Origin: Algoriphagus sp. TR-M9
GTDB lineage: Bacteria > Bacteroidota > Bacteroidia > Cytophagales > Cyclobacteriaceae
Length of the DNA: 64,000 nucleotides
Direction: 5' to 3'
Assembly (NCBI RefSeq): GCF_027594545.1
Contig: NZ_CP115160.1
Location: forward strand, 2,489,001-2,553,000
In this document: positions 19,830 through 29,900 of the stretch, in pieces
How positions within the stretch are numbered: the stretch's first letter is position 1
Layout of the letters: the number at the start of each line of letters is the position of its first letter
Made by a program: the position numbers and the translations under genes
Notes under the pieces: model-generated
Told to the model about the DNA's origin: nothing
Database searches by the model: none
What the model saw: the letters and a program-made list of their open reading frames with translations, nothing else

Positions 19830-20190
19830 TAGGTGAAAGCTGAAAGGGTTGAGGTGAAAGGATTTTGTGGTTCCTAATTCCACCTTTGAGCTAAATAACT
19901 TCTTTCCTCTTTAAATTCACTGATATGATTAAGCTGAAAGGTCGAAGGGTCAAGGTGAAAGAACTTTGAGATTCCTACTTCAACCTTTGAGCTAAACAAC
20001 TTCTTTCTTCTTTAAATTACTGATACGATTAAGCTGTAAGGTCGAAGGGTCAAGGTGAAAAGACTTTGAGATTCCTACTTCAACCTTTGAGCTAAACAAC
20101 TTCTTTCTTCTTTAAATTACTGATACGATTAAGCTGAAAGGTCGAAGGGTCAAGGTGAAAGGGCTTTGAGCTTTCAGCTACCACCTTTGA
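19830..20190 (-). repeat. Tandem 100-bp intergenic repeat, about 3.6 copies
   Basis: Units start gattaagctgaaaggtcgaagg at 19927, 20027 and 20127 (period 100 bp), with a more divergent copy upstream at about 19830. They are related to, but distinct from, the 101-bp repeats at 16805-17036, sharing the cacctttgagctaaa-aacttctttc core. They fill the whole gap between fcl and the wbpE-like gene and contain no convincing ORF. Confidence 0.9.
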
Positions 20191-20197
20191 CCTCTAT

Positions 20198-21163
20198 CTA
20201 TATCTTCACCTGCTTAAATGTCTCCTGATTCTCCAAAAACCACTCATAGGTTCTCTTAATGCCTTCTTCCAATCCAACCTTAGCTTTCCAGCCGGCATCA
20301 GTCATTTTGGAAACGTTCATGAGTTTTCGTGGAGTTCCATCGGGTTTGCTGGAGTCCCAGATAATTTCTCCTGTATGGCCTACCGTTTTTTGGATCAGTT
20401 CTGCGAGTTCCCTAATTGTCAAATCAACACCAGTTCCTACATTGTAGAGATTATCCTGAAACTTATTTTCCAAAGCAAAAACTACAGCATCTGCTAAATC
20501 CTCTACGAATAGGAATTCGCGCATTGGCGTACCTGAACCCCATAGTGTTACTGTCGATGGTCGACCGTCGACCGTCGACTGATGCTTCGCCTCATGAAAC
20601 TTACGAATCATCGCTGGCAACACATGGGAAGTCCTTAAATCAAAATTATCGAAGGGTCCATATAAATTGGTAGGCATCAAAGAGATATAATCCTTGCCAA
20701 ATTGCTTTCTGATTGCCTCGCAGGCTTTTACCCCAGTGATCTTTGCTATGGCGTACCATTCATTAGTTGGCTCCAATGGCGCTGTTAACAAATATTCTTC
20801 CTTCAAAGGCTGGGGAGCCAGTTTGGGATAGATGCAAGAAGACCCCAGAAATATAAATTTCTCTACATCAGCTTTCAAGGAGGCGTCTATGAGATTATTT
20901 TGAATCTGCATATTCTCCATCAAAAACTGATAAGGGTACTCATTATTAGCCAAGATTCCCCCTACTCTCGCAGCAGCATCGATAACCACTTCCGGTTTTT
21001 CAGTTTCAAAAAAGTCAGATACGGCTACTTGATTTTTAAGATCCAGTTCAGCCGAAGTTTTTCCTATTAGATTAGTATATCCTTTGGCTTCCAAGGCTCT
21101 CCAAATGGCGGACCCTACCATGCCGCGGTGGCCGGCGATGTATATTTTGGTAGTGGTATTCAT
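20198..21163 (-). CDS. fcl: GDP-L-fucose synthase
   Basis: Extended SDR with 3,5-epimerase and 4-reductase activity, converting the Gmd product to GDP-L-fucose. Marks: IYIAGHRGMVGSAIWRALE, ARVGGILANNEYPYQFLMENMQIQNNLI, FLGSSCIYPKLAPQPLKEEYLL, NEWYAIAKITGVKACEAI with Tyr/Lys, LMPTNLYGPFDNFD, SHVLPAMIRKFHEAK, and TLWGSGTPMREFLFVEDLADA. Between HEAK and TLWGSG lies a short extra stretch (HQSTVDGRPSTV) encoded by GTCGAC-type tandem repeat DNA. The rest of the protein is canonical, so it is probably active. It lies upstream of the wbp genes in the same operon. Confidence 0.96.
   Translation of the reverse strand: MNTTTKIYIAGHRGMVGSAIWRALEAKGYTNLIGKTSAELDLKNQVAVSDFFETEKPEVVIDAAARVGGILANNEYPYQFLMENMQIQNNLIDASLKADVEKFIFLGSSCIYPKLAPQPLKEEYLLTAPLEPTNEWYAIAKITGVKACEAIRKQFGKDYISLMPTNLYGPFDNFDLRTSHVLPAMIRKFHEAKHQSTVDGRPSTVTLWGSGTPMREFLFVEDLADAVVFALENKFQDNLYNVGTGVDLTIRELAELIQKTVGHTGEIIWDSSKPDGTPRKLMNVSKMTDAGWKAKVGLEEGIKRTYEWFLENQETFKQVKI
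20553..20579 (-). repeat. GTCGACC-type short tandem repeat inside fcl
   Basis: Gtcgatggtcgaccgtcgac continues as a seven-base repeated word to 20579, four units in all, in frame within fcl, where it encodes STVDGRPSTV-like sequence. It looks like the short tandem words in repeats at about 48020-48100 and 59690-59760 (ctatcgaccatgg, ctatggtctacc). Confidence 0.75.
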
Positions 21164-21410
21164 TTTATTATGTCTATTGAAATCGTAATTATATTAAAAA
21201 AGGAATTTGGGTTAAGGTCGAAGGTGAAAGGTCGAAGGGCTTTGAACTATTTGCTTTCACCTTTAACCTAAATTATAACGCAACTTCCTCGCTTCAAATA
21301 GTAACTGTTTTTGACCTGCAGGTCACTTTCAGCTTTCACCTTTGAGCTGTTAACTTTTAGGGTGGAAGGTTGAGGGATAAAGGTAGAAGAAATTAGGTGT
21401 AAGGAGAGCC
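21164..21410. repeat. Degenerate copies of the ~100-bp repeat between fcl and the four-helix gene
   Basis: Contains ggtcgaaggtgaaaggtcgaag (about 21211), gctttcacctttaacctaaat, ctttcagctttcacctttgagctg and ggtggaaggttgaggg, all words of the 100/101-bp repeat family but too divergent for a clean period. No ORF. A further fragment lies at 21783-21848, between the four-helix gene and manC. Confidence 0.75.
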
Positions 21411-21782
21411 TTAAAGGGTTTTAGCGATTGCGTTAATTAAACCTTTTAGCATGGATGCTATTTCAACTCCCAGTTTTTCCAAATTTTCTAAAACTTCCTT
21501 AGATATCCACTTCCTTTTTTCAAACAAAGTTAGAATAGAGATTGATTCATATAAGGATCCTCTGGCGATATAGAGAAAGCGTATATACTCTTTCTTTGAC
21601 TCTCTACCTTTACCCTCGGCAATATTTGCAGAAATTGAAACAGAACATGCCTCGATTTGCTCAACCAGTCTGTAGTGTTTTAAAGATGAATTAAGGTTTT
21701 CTACAAGATCTAGTACAACATCGGCAAACTCAATAGATTTTTGCCAAACTTTCAGCTCCTTAAATCCAAAATCTCCATTCAT
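21411..21782 (-). CDS. Four-helix-bundle protein (S23/TIGR02436-like)
   Basis: A 123-residue protein starting FGFKELKVWQKSIEFADVVLDLVENL, the signature opening (F..L.VW..) of the four-helix-bundle family once called S23 ribosomal proteins. VEQIEACSVSISANIAEGKGRESKKEYIRFLYIARGSLYES holds the conserved SxSxNIAEG motif. Members are very common in Bacteroidota, often inserted in polysaccharide operons or rRNA intervening regions; their function is not established. Repeat DNA flanks it on both sides, which fits a mobile or recently inserted cassette. Its codons are more AT-rich than those of fcl and manC. Confidence 0.88.
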   Translation of the reverse strand: MNGDFGFKELKVWQKSIEFADVVLDLVENLNSSLKHYRLVEQIEACSVSISANIAEGKGRESKKEYIRFLYIARGSLYESISILTLFEKRKWISKEVLENLEKLGVEIASMLKGLINAIAKTL

Positions 21783-21847
21783 AAACTTTTGCCTTTAGCT
21801 TACAACTTTGACCTATATGCTTTCACCTTTGAGCTTCCTACTTTCAC

Positions 21848-22846
21848 CTACTCAACCAGCTCCGGTTTCTCCTTCTCCAGGCTCTCATACACCTTCTTTA
21901 CATCTTGTGCATTATCCTTCTTGAGAACCAGAATAGCGTCTGAAGTATGAACTAATATGGTGTTTTTTAGGCCTGTGAATTCTGTATGAATTTCGGTTCC
22001 AATGACCATATTTCCCTTGGAATCTATAGGATGACCCTGTTTTTTAAAGAAATCATAAATGGATTCAAAGGAGCCCATATCTGACCAATCAAATTCTGAT
22101 GGCACTACTTTAATCTTTCTTGTTCTCTCCATCACTGCATAGTCCACCGAAATGGATGGGATTTCCAGAGAAAGACTTTTGTCTAAAAAACCTTCTCCTG
22201 CCTGTTCAAAAGCAGTCTTGGACTTATCAAAAACCTCAGGTTCAAAGGATTTCAATTCCTCCAAAAAAACTCCTGCTTTAAAACAAAACATCCCGGAGTT
22301 CCAGTAGAAATTACCGGACTTAATAAAGCTTTCGGCTGTTTCCTTATTGGGTTTTTCTCTAAAAGACTTCACCTCTTCCCCATCTGCTTCTATGTAACCA
22401 AAGCCGGTTTCCGGTTTTCTAGGTTTTAAACCAAATGTGACTATGGAACCTTGAGATGCCAGGTGAACCGCTCTTTCAATGGCTTTTTTATAATCCTTAC
22501 CGGATTCGATGAGATGATCCGATGGAGTAACAAAAAGAATATCCTCAGGCTGAACTGCAAAAGCCGCAAAGGCTATGGCAGCAGCAGTATTTCTGGGACA
22601 GGCTTCTATGATTTCTGAATATTCTGAAATTCCTGAGGCTGCCAAGTCCTTTCTGGATAGTTCAAAATTCTCACAGTTTCCAACCACCAATACATTGTCA
22701 CAAACCTCAGCATTACGCTTAGCGGTCTTCTGAAAAAGTGTCTCCCCTTCAAAAATGGGCAGGTATTGCTTGGGTCTGGATTTTCTGGATAAGGGCCAAA
22801 GCCTTGAACCTACACCGCCGGAGAGGATAACGTTAATAACTGACAT
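21848..22846 (-). CDS. manC: Mannose-1-phosphate guanylyltransferase
   Basis: Synthesises GDP-mannose from GTP and mannose-1-phosphate, supplying Gmd, Fcl and the 3,5-epimerase of this operon. Nucleotidyltransferase signature ILSGGVGSRLWPLSRKSRPKQYL at the N-terminus; PRNTAAAIAFAA; FVTPSDHLI; FGLKPRKPETGFGYIEA; FREKPNKETAESF; GNFYWNSGMFCF; VDYAVMERT; FDWSDMGSFESIYDF. At 332 residues it is the pyrophosphorylase alone, without the C-terminal phosphomannose isomerase domain of bifunctional ManC/AlgA. It is the first recognisable gene of the EPS operon; the promoter should lie upstream of 22846, but I could not place a convincing TTTG/TAnnTTTG pair. Confidence 0.95.
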   Translation of the reverse strand: MSVINVILSGGVGSRLWPLSRKSRPKQYLPIFEGETLFQKTAKRNAEVCDNVLVVGNCENFELSRKDLAASGISEYSEIIEACPRNTAAAIAFAAFAVQPEDILFVTPSDHLIESGKDYKKAIERAVHLASQGSIVTFGLKPRKPETGFGYIEADGEEVKSFREKPNKETAESFIKSGNFYWNSGMFCFKAGVFLEELKSFEPEVFDKSKTAFEQAGEGFLDKSLSLEIPSISVDYAVMERTRKIKVVPSEFDWSDMGSFESIYDFFKKQGHPIDSKGNMVIGTEIHTEFTGLKNTILVHTSDAILVLKKDNAQDVKKVYESLEKEKPELVE

Positions 22847-23940
22847 TTTGGATTTCGGTCATATCGAAAAATGAATTTTTCAATTTTCAAATTTTGCAAT
22901 GTTCTAATCTACTCACAGCTTCGCCCTTTCAGTCCCATTTGAAACTTACCAGAGACATTATAGAAGAGTTTAAAAACCAAGGGATTAATTAGCAAATCGC
23001 TCAAAAAACATGTCTTTTTTTGCTGATTTTCTAATATTTAAACCCCTATCTCCCTATTTGGTGCCGTAAAGATAGCAAAGTGAGTAGTTTTTGTACTCAT
23101 TTTTTATCCTATTTTCCAATGGAATTTTCCTATACTGAAAAATGCATTTGAACCCAAAACAGGATACTTTCTTCCTCCTTGGCTTAGCAAAGAACCAACC
23201 ATTTTGCAAGATTTTGATTTTATGGGTCTTTTGATTTGGGTTTAGCGTATTTACTCCACAAAGTGTTGGGAGATTGTGTAGAGGGTTTTGGCGTTGGGAA
23301 TGGGAAGCTGGGAGGTCGGGAAGTTGGGTGTCCGGTGTCCGGTGGCCGATGTTGGGAAGTTGGAAGGTTGATTGAGATCTCTCCTCCTTTCACTCGTCGA
23401 GATGACCGCTGCAGCGAGATCGCGTTACAGGGTTATTTCGACGAGCAAATGTGAATGTTATACTATTCGAAAATGCTGATGCGAGGAGAAATCTCTTTGG
23501 AAGTTTGTAAGCTCAAAGCTGAAAGGTGAAAGTAGAGTCAGGAAGCTGGGTGTCTGGTGCCCGATGTTTGGGTGTTGTACCTAAGGAAGCAGGCTGAAGG
23601 CCTGCCTAGTTGTAGCCCAGGGTAAGGAGGCACGACGCAACCCTGGGTAAAAAAGCAATGGAATTTCACAAGCGCTGGCCCGGGATCCTGATTCGATGAC
23701 GAATAGATTTTACCAGCAAGATGGAAACGAATACCAGATTAGAAATCCTACGTTTTGGAACAGCTCCTAATCGGGCTTTCAAACCGATCAGCGAAACCAA
23801 TAGTGGTCTGTGAGATACAGACCAAGGTGTGTAAGGATATATTTTTTTCGAATTAAAATTCCTACCAGAGAAGATCAGGATTGCAAGTCCTGATCAGCAG
23901 GAAATTGAATCGGGTTTTCCAAAGTCGGATATAGGAACAT
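22847..23940. repeat. Repeat-rich spacer upstream of the EPS operon
   Basis: No credible gene. 22847-23200 is AT-rich and may contain the operon promoter. A small hairpin with a T-run (tgagta ... tactca, then tttttt) lies near 23078-23105 on the + strand. From 23250 on it is a mosaic: degenerate gggaagttgggtgtccggtg words, then a long inverted block from gagatctctcctcctttc (23376) to gcgaggagaaatctc (23481-23495), with gacgag/ctcgtc words inside. Then come cccagggtaagg/ccctgggt hairpins and an agcgctggcccgggatcctg element (23670), which recurs at about 47740, 59075 and 59490. Confidence 0.75.
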
Positions 23941-23945
23941 ATAAA

Positions 23946-23976
23946 AAAAGAGTCCCGGAAGATCCGGAACTCTTTT
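23946..23976 (-). terminator. Intrinsic terminator of the giant gene
   Basis: Aaaagagtcccgga, loop aga, tccggaactctttt: a 14-bp stem with one mismatch/wobble, 24 bp past the stop codon of the giant gene, with A-rich DNA on the + strand giving a T-run on the minus-strand transcript. Confidence 0.88.
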
Positions 23977-23999
23977 AATAAATAGAACAATTTTATTTG

Positions 24000-26900
24000 T
24001 TATTCCACGATTAATCTATGCATCTGGGTAGCACCCGATTCAGTAGTAGTGGTCACCAGATAAACTCCAGCGGCTAGGCCATCAACTCTGACGCTATACT
24101 TATTACCATCCTGAACCATACTAGGCTCATATTTCTGAATCAAGCGACCTCGTATATCGAAGATTGCGATTTCCCCAATCTTGATATTGGAATCCAAAGG
24201 CTGCAGATTGACTACAGAGCTAGCCGGGTTAGGATACATTCTAATCGAAGTCTGTCCAAATCCGGAGTCAGAATTAAACCCTACTTCATTGGATTTGCCT
24301 ACCTGAATGGTCAGACTTTCACTGGTAATAATATCCTTACCGTCTTTGACTGTCACCTTCACATCATGGATACCTGGGCTCATAAACACATGGCTAGGAT
24401 TCTTCTCGGTAGATATTGAACCGTCACCGAATTCATAGCTGTAGCTCAGATTACCCTGATCCACCCCAGTCAAATCACCCACAAAATCCACTTTCAGCGG
24501 TCCATCACCCTCCATAGGAGAGGCAATGATGGTTGGGGTAGTAAGGGTGCGGGCGTTTAAAAGAGTGCTAAGACTTTCAATAGCGATTCCAGACACAACC
24601 GGGCTACTTACTGTAGAATTAAATTCAATTGTAAGTACACCGTCAAACACTGTAATATCCTCAAACACCTGAATTACTGCTCCATTGCCAGATTCCTGGT
24701 ACAAGTCTAACGCCTCTCTGACTTTAACCCCTTCCATATTGATGTCAAATACTCGCTTACCATTTCCTCCTGAACTTACTACTCCATAATACTGCTCGGT
24801 ATGATAGGTGGTTACCCTATAAACTCCATTCGGAACCGGTATAGAATATGTCAGTTGGCCGGTTGAGTTGGTTCTCGATGTCTTGAACAATTCTTCTAAG
24901 CCTACACTTGTAGTATTTCGGGTGGAAGCACTGTTGTAGTAATTGCTTGAAATAGTCTTATCTCCAACAAATACACGATCATTGTACGCCGTGGAAACAG
25001 AGGATCCGGTATTCAAGTACAAACTGAAATCAAACTCTGGTAAAGCGGCCGTCACAGAGAGCTCAACGCTATTACTATCACTCAGCCCCTCAGAATCTGT
25101 TACTACTAGTGTGACTAAGTAATTCCCTTCTGAAACATATGTGTGAGACGGTTCTGCAAGGGAGGATGTGTTACCATCTCCAAAATCCCACGCATAACCT
25201 ACAATCCCAACGTCATCTGAGGATTCAATACCTGAGAAAGAAACCTCTGACCCAGCATTGATCACTACAGTAGGACTGTAGCTTAGAGCCGCTTTAGGAG
25301 CAAAGTTCCCTTCATAGTAGTCTCCCTCAATAGCGATTCCAGACACAACCGGGCTACTTACTGTAGAACTAAATTCAATTGTAAGTACACCGTCAAACAC
25401 TGTAATATCCTCAAACACCTGGATTACTGCTCCATTGCCAGATTCCTGGTACAAGTCTAATGCCTCTCTGACTTTAACCCCTTCCATATTGATGTCAAAT
25501 ACTCGCTTACCATTTCCTCCTGAACTTACTACTCCATAATACTGCTCGGTATGATAGGTGGTTACCCTATAAACTCCATTCGGTACCGGTATAGAATATG
25601 TCAGTTGGCCGGTTGAGTTGGTTCTCGATGTCTTGAACAATTCTTCTAAGCCTACACTTGTAGTATTTCGGGTGGAAGCACTGTTGTAGTAATTGCTTGA
25701 AATAGTCTTATCTCCAACAAATACACGATCATTGTACGCCGTGGAAACAGAGGATCCGGTATTCAAGTACAAACTGAAATCAAACTCTGGTAAAGCGGCC
25801 GTCACAGAGAGCTCAACGCTATTACTATCACTCAGCCCCTCAGAATCTGTTACTACTAGTGTGACTAAGTAATTCCCTTCTGAAACATATGTGTGAGACG
25901 GTTCTGCAAGGGAGGATGTGTTACCATCTCCAAAATCCCACGCATAACCTACAATCCCAACGTCATCTGAGGATTCAATACCTGAGAAAGAAACCTCTGA
26001 CCCAGCATTGATCACTACAGTAGGACTGTAGCTTAGAGCCGCTTTAGGAGCAAAGTTCCCTTCATAGTAGTCTCCCTCAATAGCGATTCCAGACACAACC
26101 GGGCTACTTACTGTAGAACTAAATTCAATTGTAAGTACACCGTCAAACACTGTAATATCCTCAAACACCTGGATTACTGCTCCATTGCCAGATTCCTGGT
26201 ACAAGTCTAATGCCTCTCTGACTTTAACCCCTTCCATATTGATGTCAAATACTCGCTTACCATTTCCTCCTGAACTTACTACTCCATAATACTGCTCGGT
26301 ATGATAGGTGGTTACCCTATAAACTCCATTCGGTACCGGTATAGAATATGTCAGTTGGCCGGTTGAGTTGGTTCTCGATGTCTTGAACAATTCTTCTAAG
26401 CCTACACTTGTAGTATTTCGGGTGGAAGCACTGTTGTAGTAACTGCTTGAAATAGTCTTGTCTCCAACAAATACACGATCATTGTACGCTGTGGTAACAG
26501 AGGATCCGGTATTCAAGTACATACTGAAATCAAACTCTGGTTCTACCACCTCCACATTAATACTGGTCAAATTCACATTCAGATCCTCATCAATCACAGT
26601 CAGAGTTACTAGGTAGTCTCCAGCATTAGCGTAGGTATGCACAGGGTCCGGAAGAGCGGAGACCTCTCCATCTCCAAAGTTCCATAGGTAGGTCAATTCA
26701 CTGTCATCTGTAGAGTTGGTTCCAGTAAACTGAACCTCTTCTCCTACCTCTGCAGGATTAGGAGTAGCACTGGCTATAGCTATAGGATCTACTTTAGGAA
26801 TACTTACTACAATCTGGATCACAGTACTATTGCTCAATCCTTCCTCATCAGTCACAGTCAATTCTACATCATATGTACCCGCAACAGTAAATGTATGGGT

Positions 26901-29900
26901 AGGATCTGCCACATCAGCTGTGCTGCCATCCTTAAAGTCCCATGCATAGCTCACTACCTCCACATCATCCGTAGAACTGCTACCATTAAAGCTTACCTGC
27001 TCTCCTGTGAACACCGCCTCTTTATCCGCACCTGCTACTGCTATAGGAGCAGCATTTGGAGCAAAAATCTCTATACTTAAAGTGGTCTGGTCTGTGAGTC
27101 CCTCTGCATCTGTAACCTCCAAGGTGACTGTGTAAGTACCTGCCGCAAGGTAGACGTGTGCTACATCTGCTGCGGTGGAAGTAAAGGTATCTCCAAAGTC
27201 CCATGCATAGTTCAGTACTCCCTCATCTTCAGAGTTTGATCCAGTAAACTCAATCACATCACCTACAAAGGCCGTGTTAGGAGCTGCTGAAGCAATGGCC
27301 ACTGGCGCTACATTGGCGGCAAGAACATCCACAGCTATAGTTTCTGTATCCTGCAATCCTTGTGCATCAGTCACTGTCAATGTAACATCATAAACACCAG
27401 GCTCTGCATATACATGAGTTGGGTCAGCTACAGTAGAACTGCTCTCATCTCCAAAGTCCCATGCATAATCTAGCTCACCCTCGTCAGTAGAATTACTACC
27501 TACAAAGTTCACCGTTTCACCTGTTATCGCAGGATTAGGAGTTGCACTGGCCACAGCCACTGGTGCCACATTGGAATCACTCACTACAATTGAAACTGTA
27601 GTAGAATTGCTGGACCCTTCATGATCTGTTACCAAAAGTTCCACTTCATAAGTTCCCGCTGTGGAGTAGGTATGCGATGGGCTGATCAAATCCGATGTGC
27701 TTCCATCTCCGAAGGTCCAGCTATACTCAGATATAGTACCATCATCAGTAGAGGCTGATCCATCAAATGTAATGGTTTCATTTACCTCTGGCTCTTCAGG
27801 GCTATAATTGATTACTGCTACAGGATCTTCATTGTCTGCGCCCAATCCTATGATCTCAAGTGCTGAAAGCTTAGGCTGGTCATTACCGCCCACAGCATCA
27901 AGTGCCGATAGTGCAATGTTCACCATGCCATCAGTGACAGTAATCTCGTATTCTTTGATGAGTACAGTCTGAGGCCCCACTTCTGCATTGATATCAAAAT
28001 TATCCAATACCAGATTGCCTTCCAGTGTAACATCAAACACCCTGTTGCCGGTACCCGCTGGTCCACCACCATTCGCGCCGAAATAAATCTCTGCAAAATG
28101 AAGGTTCACGGTATACGTACCGTTTGGTACAGGGATAGCATAATTGTATGCACGCTGAGAGGAACTTCTCTCTGTTTGATACAGTGTAGGTACTGTAGCA
28201 CTGGTATTCTCATAGGATTTGCTGGTGCTACTGAAGTATTGATCAGCGGCAAAGACATTTCCTTCATGCGTCACTTGTGGTCCACCAGCATTCAATCGAA
28301 GTTCAAAGCTTGGCTGAGGATTTACAACTATTTCAAGCTCATCACTTGCAGTTAGCCCACCTTCATCCGTAACTGTCAATACTACTGTATAGATACCCTT
28401 ATTGGTAAATGTATGAGTAGGAGAAACTGCAGTAGAAGTAGAACCATCTCCAAAGTCCCAAGCATAGCTTAGCTCACCTTCAATATCACTGGATTCGCTT
28501 GCATCAAACACCACTTCTAATGGAACTGTACCTTCAGTGGTACTAGAAGTAGCTACTGCAATAGGAGCGTTATTTTCCAACACGTTTATTTGAATTTCCA
28601 CTTGATCGGTCAATGAATTAGCATCTGTGATCGTAAGTGTAGCTGTATAATCCCCCTTGTTGGTATAAGTGTAAGTAGTAGTCATACCGGTAGCAGTATC
28701 ACCATTGCCAAAATCCCATAGGTATTCTGTGATATTGGCACTGGACACTGAAGATGAACCATCGAATGCTACAGTCAGTGGACTCATTCCTTCTGTTACA
28801 TCAGCAGTAGCAAATGCAAGAGGCGAACCGTCTGCTTTCACTATTACAGACAATACTGCAGTACTATCCAATCCGGTATCATCCGTCACTGTAAAGCTTA
28901 CTTCATATGTGCCTTCAGATGCATAGGTATGAGTTGAATTAGCTGTAGTTGCGGCTGCGCTGCCATCACCAAAGTTCCACTGGTAAGTATCTATAGCAGA
29001 ATCATCGCTGGAATTATCTCCTGTGAAATTCACAGTCAATGGAACCCAGCCTTTATCAACATCTGCTTCAGCTACCGGTATTGGAGCTTTGTTCACATTG
29101 ATATTGAATGGTGAACCTGTGATCAAGCCATTCAGATCTGTTGCAATCACATTGATGGCATAGCTGCTTGCTGCATCTGCAGGTGCAGTACCAGTAATCA
29201 CCCCAGCATCAGAGATAGATATCCAAACAGGGACATCTCCTCCTCCCACGAGCTCTAGGCTGTAAGAAAGTTTGTTACCTGGATATCCCTTATCGAAGAA
29301 TGCTGAAATATCATTGCTAAAGGCTATTCCTTCATTCACATTCATATCTTCCAGAGCCTCAGCTGTAGGAACAGCTTCGGGACGAATATTTATAAAGTAG
29401 AAGGTATTATCGTTCCAGTCACAGTTTGCAGAGCCAGCTCCACAACCATTTTGAACGAAATCCTGAAGAGCGATATACTCATTAGGGATTACATTTCCTT
29501 CTCTATCTATAGCCTTATAAATTCTCAAGCCCAATAGATCCGGTCTGTTGCCAGAGTTATTATTTCCTCCGGAACTTGGGTATCCAGAGATCGAGATTCT
29601 AAACGGTCCTGTAATAGACTGCGCTATATCCGCATTTATAGTAGTACTGCTTGTACCACCACTCTTAGGTAACAAGGTTTGGTACCAGTTTGGACCGTGG
29701 CTGAAGTTCATTCCTCCTACTACTGAGTTTCCTACTTCCTTAGGCTGGATAAACTGTGCCCCATTGGAGCCAGGCCCACCGTGAAGCGCAGACAGCTGAA
29801 GACCTATCACTGGCTTAGTAGGATCTGCCTGTACAAAGTTGTCGGACAAGATCATATCTCCTTCATACCCTGCATCAATATTGGCAGGAATAGGGTATGC

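Noticed and set aside
22847..23250. tRNA or small RNA genes in the large spacers
   Set aside because: No cloverleaf-like sequence with TTCRA and acceptor pairing was seen in any spacer by eye.
23236..23454. Plus-strand frame of 72 codons in the spacer after the EPS operon start
   Set aside because: Gly/Val-rich translation of degenerate repeat words; no start context or conserved sequence.
24577..26545. Suspicion that the 750-bp repeats are an assembly duplication
   Set aside because: The copies carry fixed, different base changes and the third is partial, so real tandem copies are more likely; still listed as testable.
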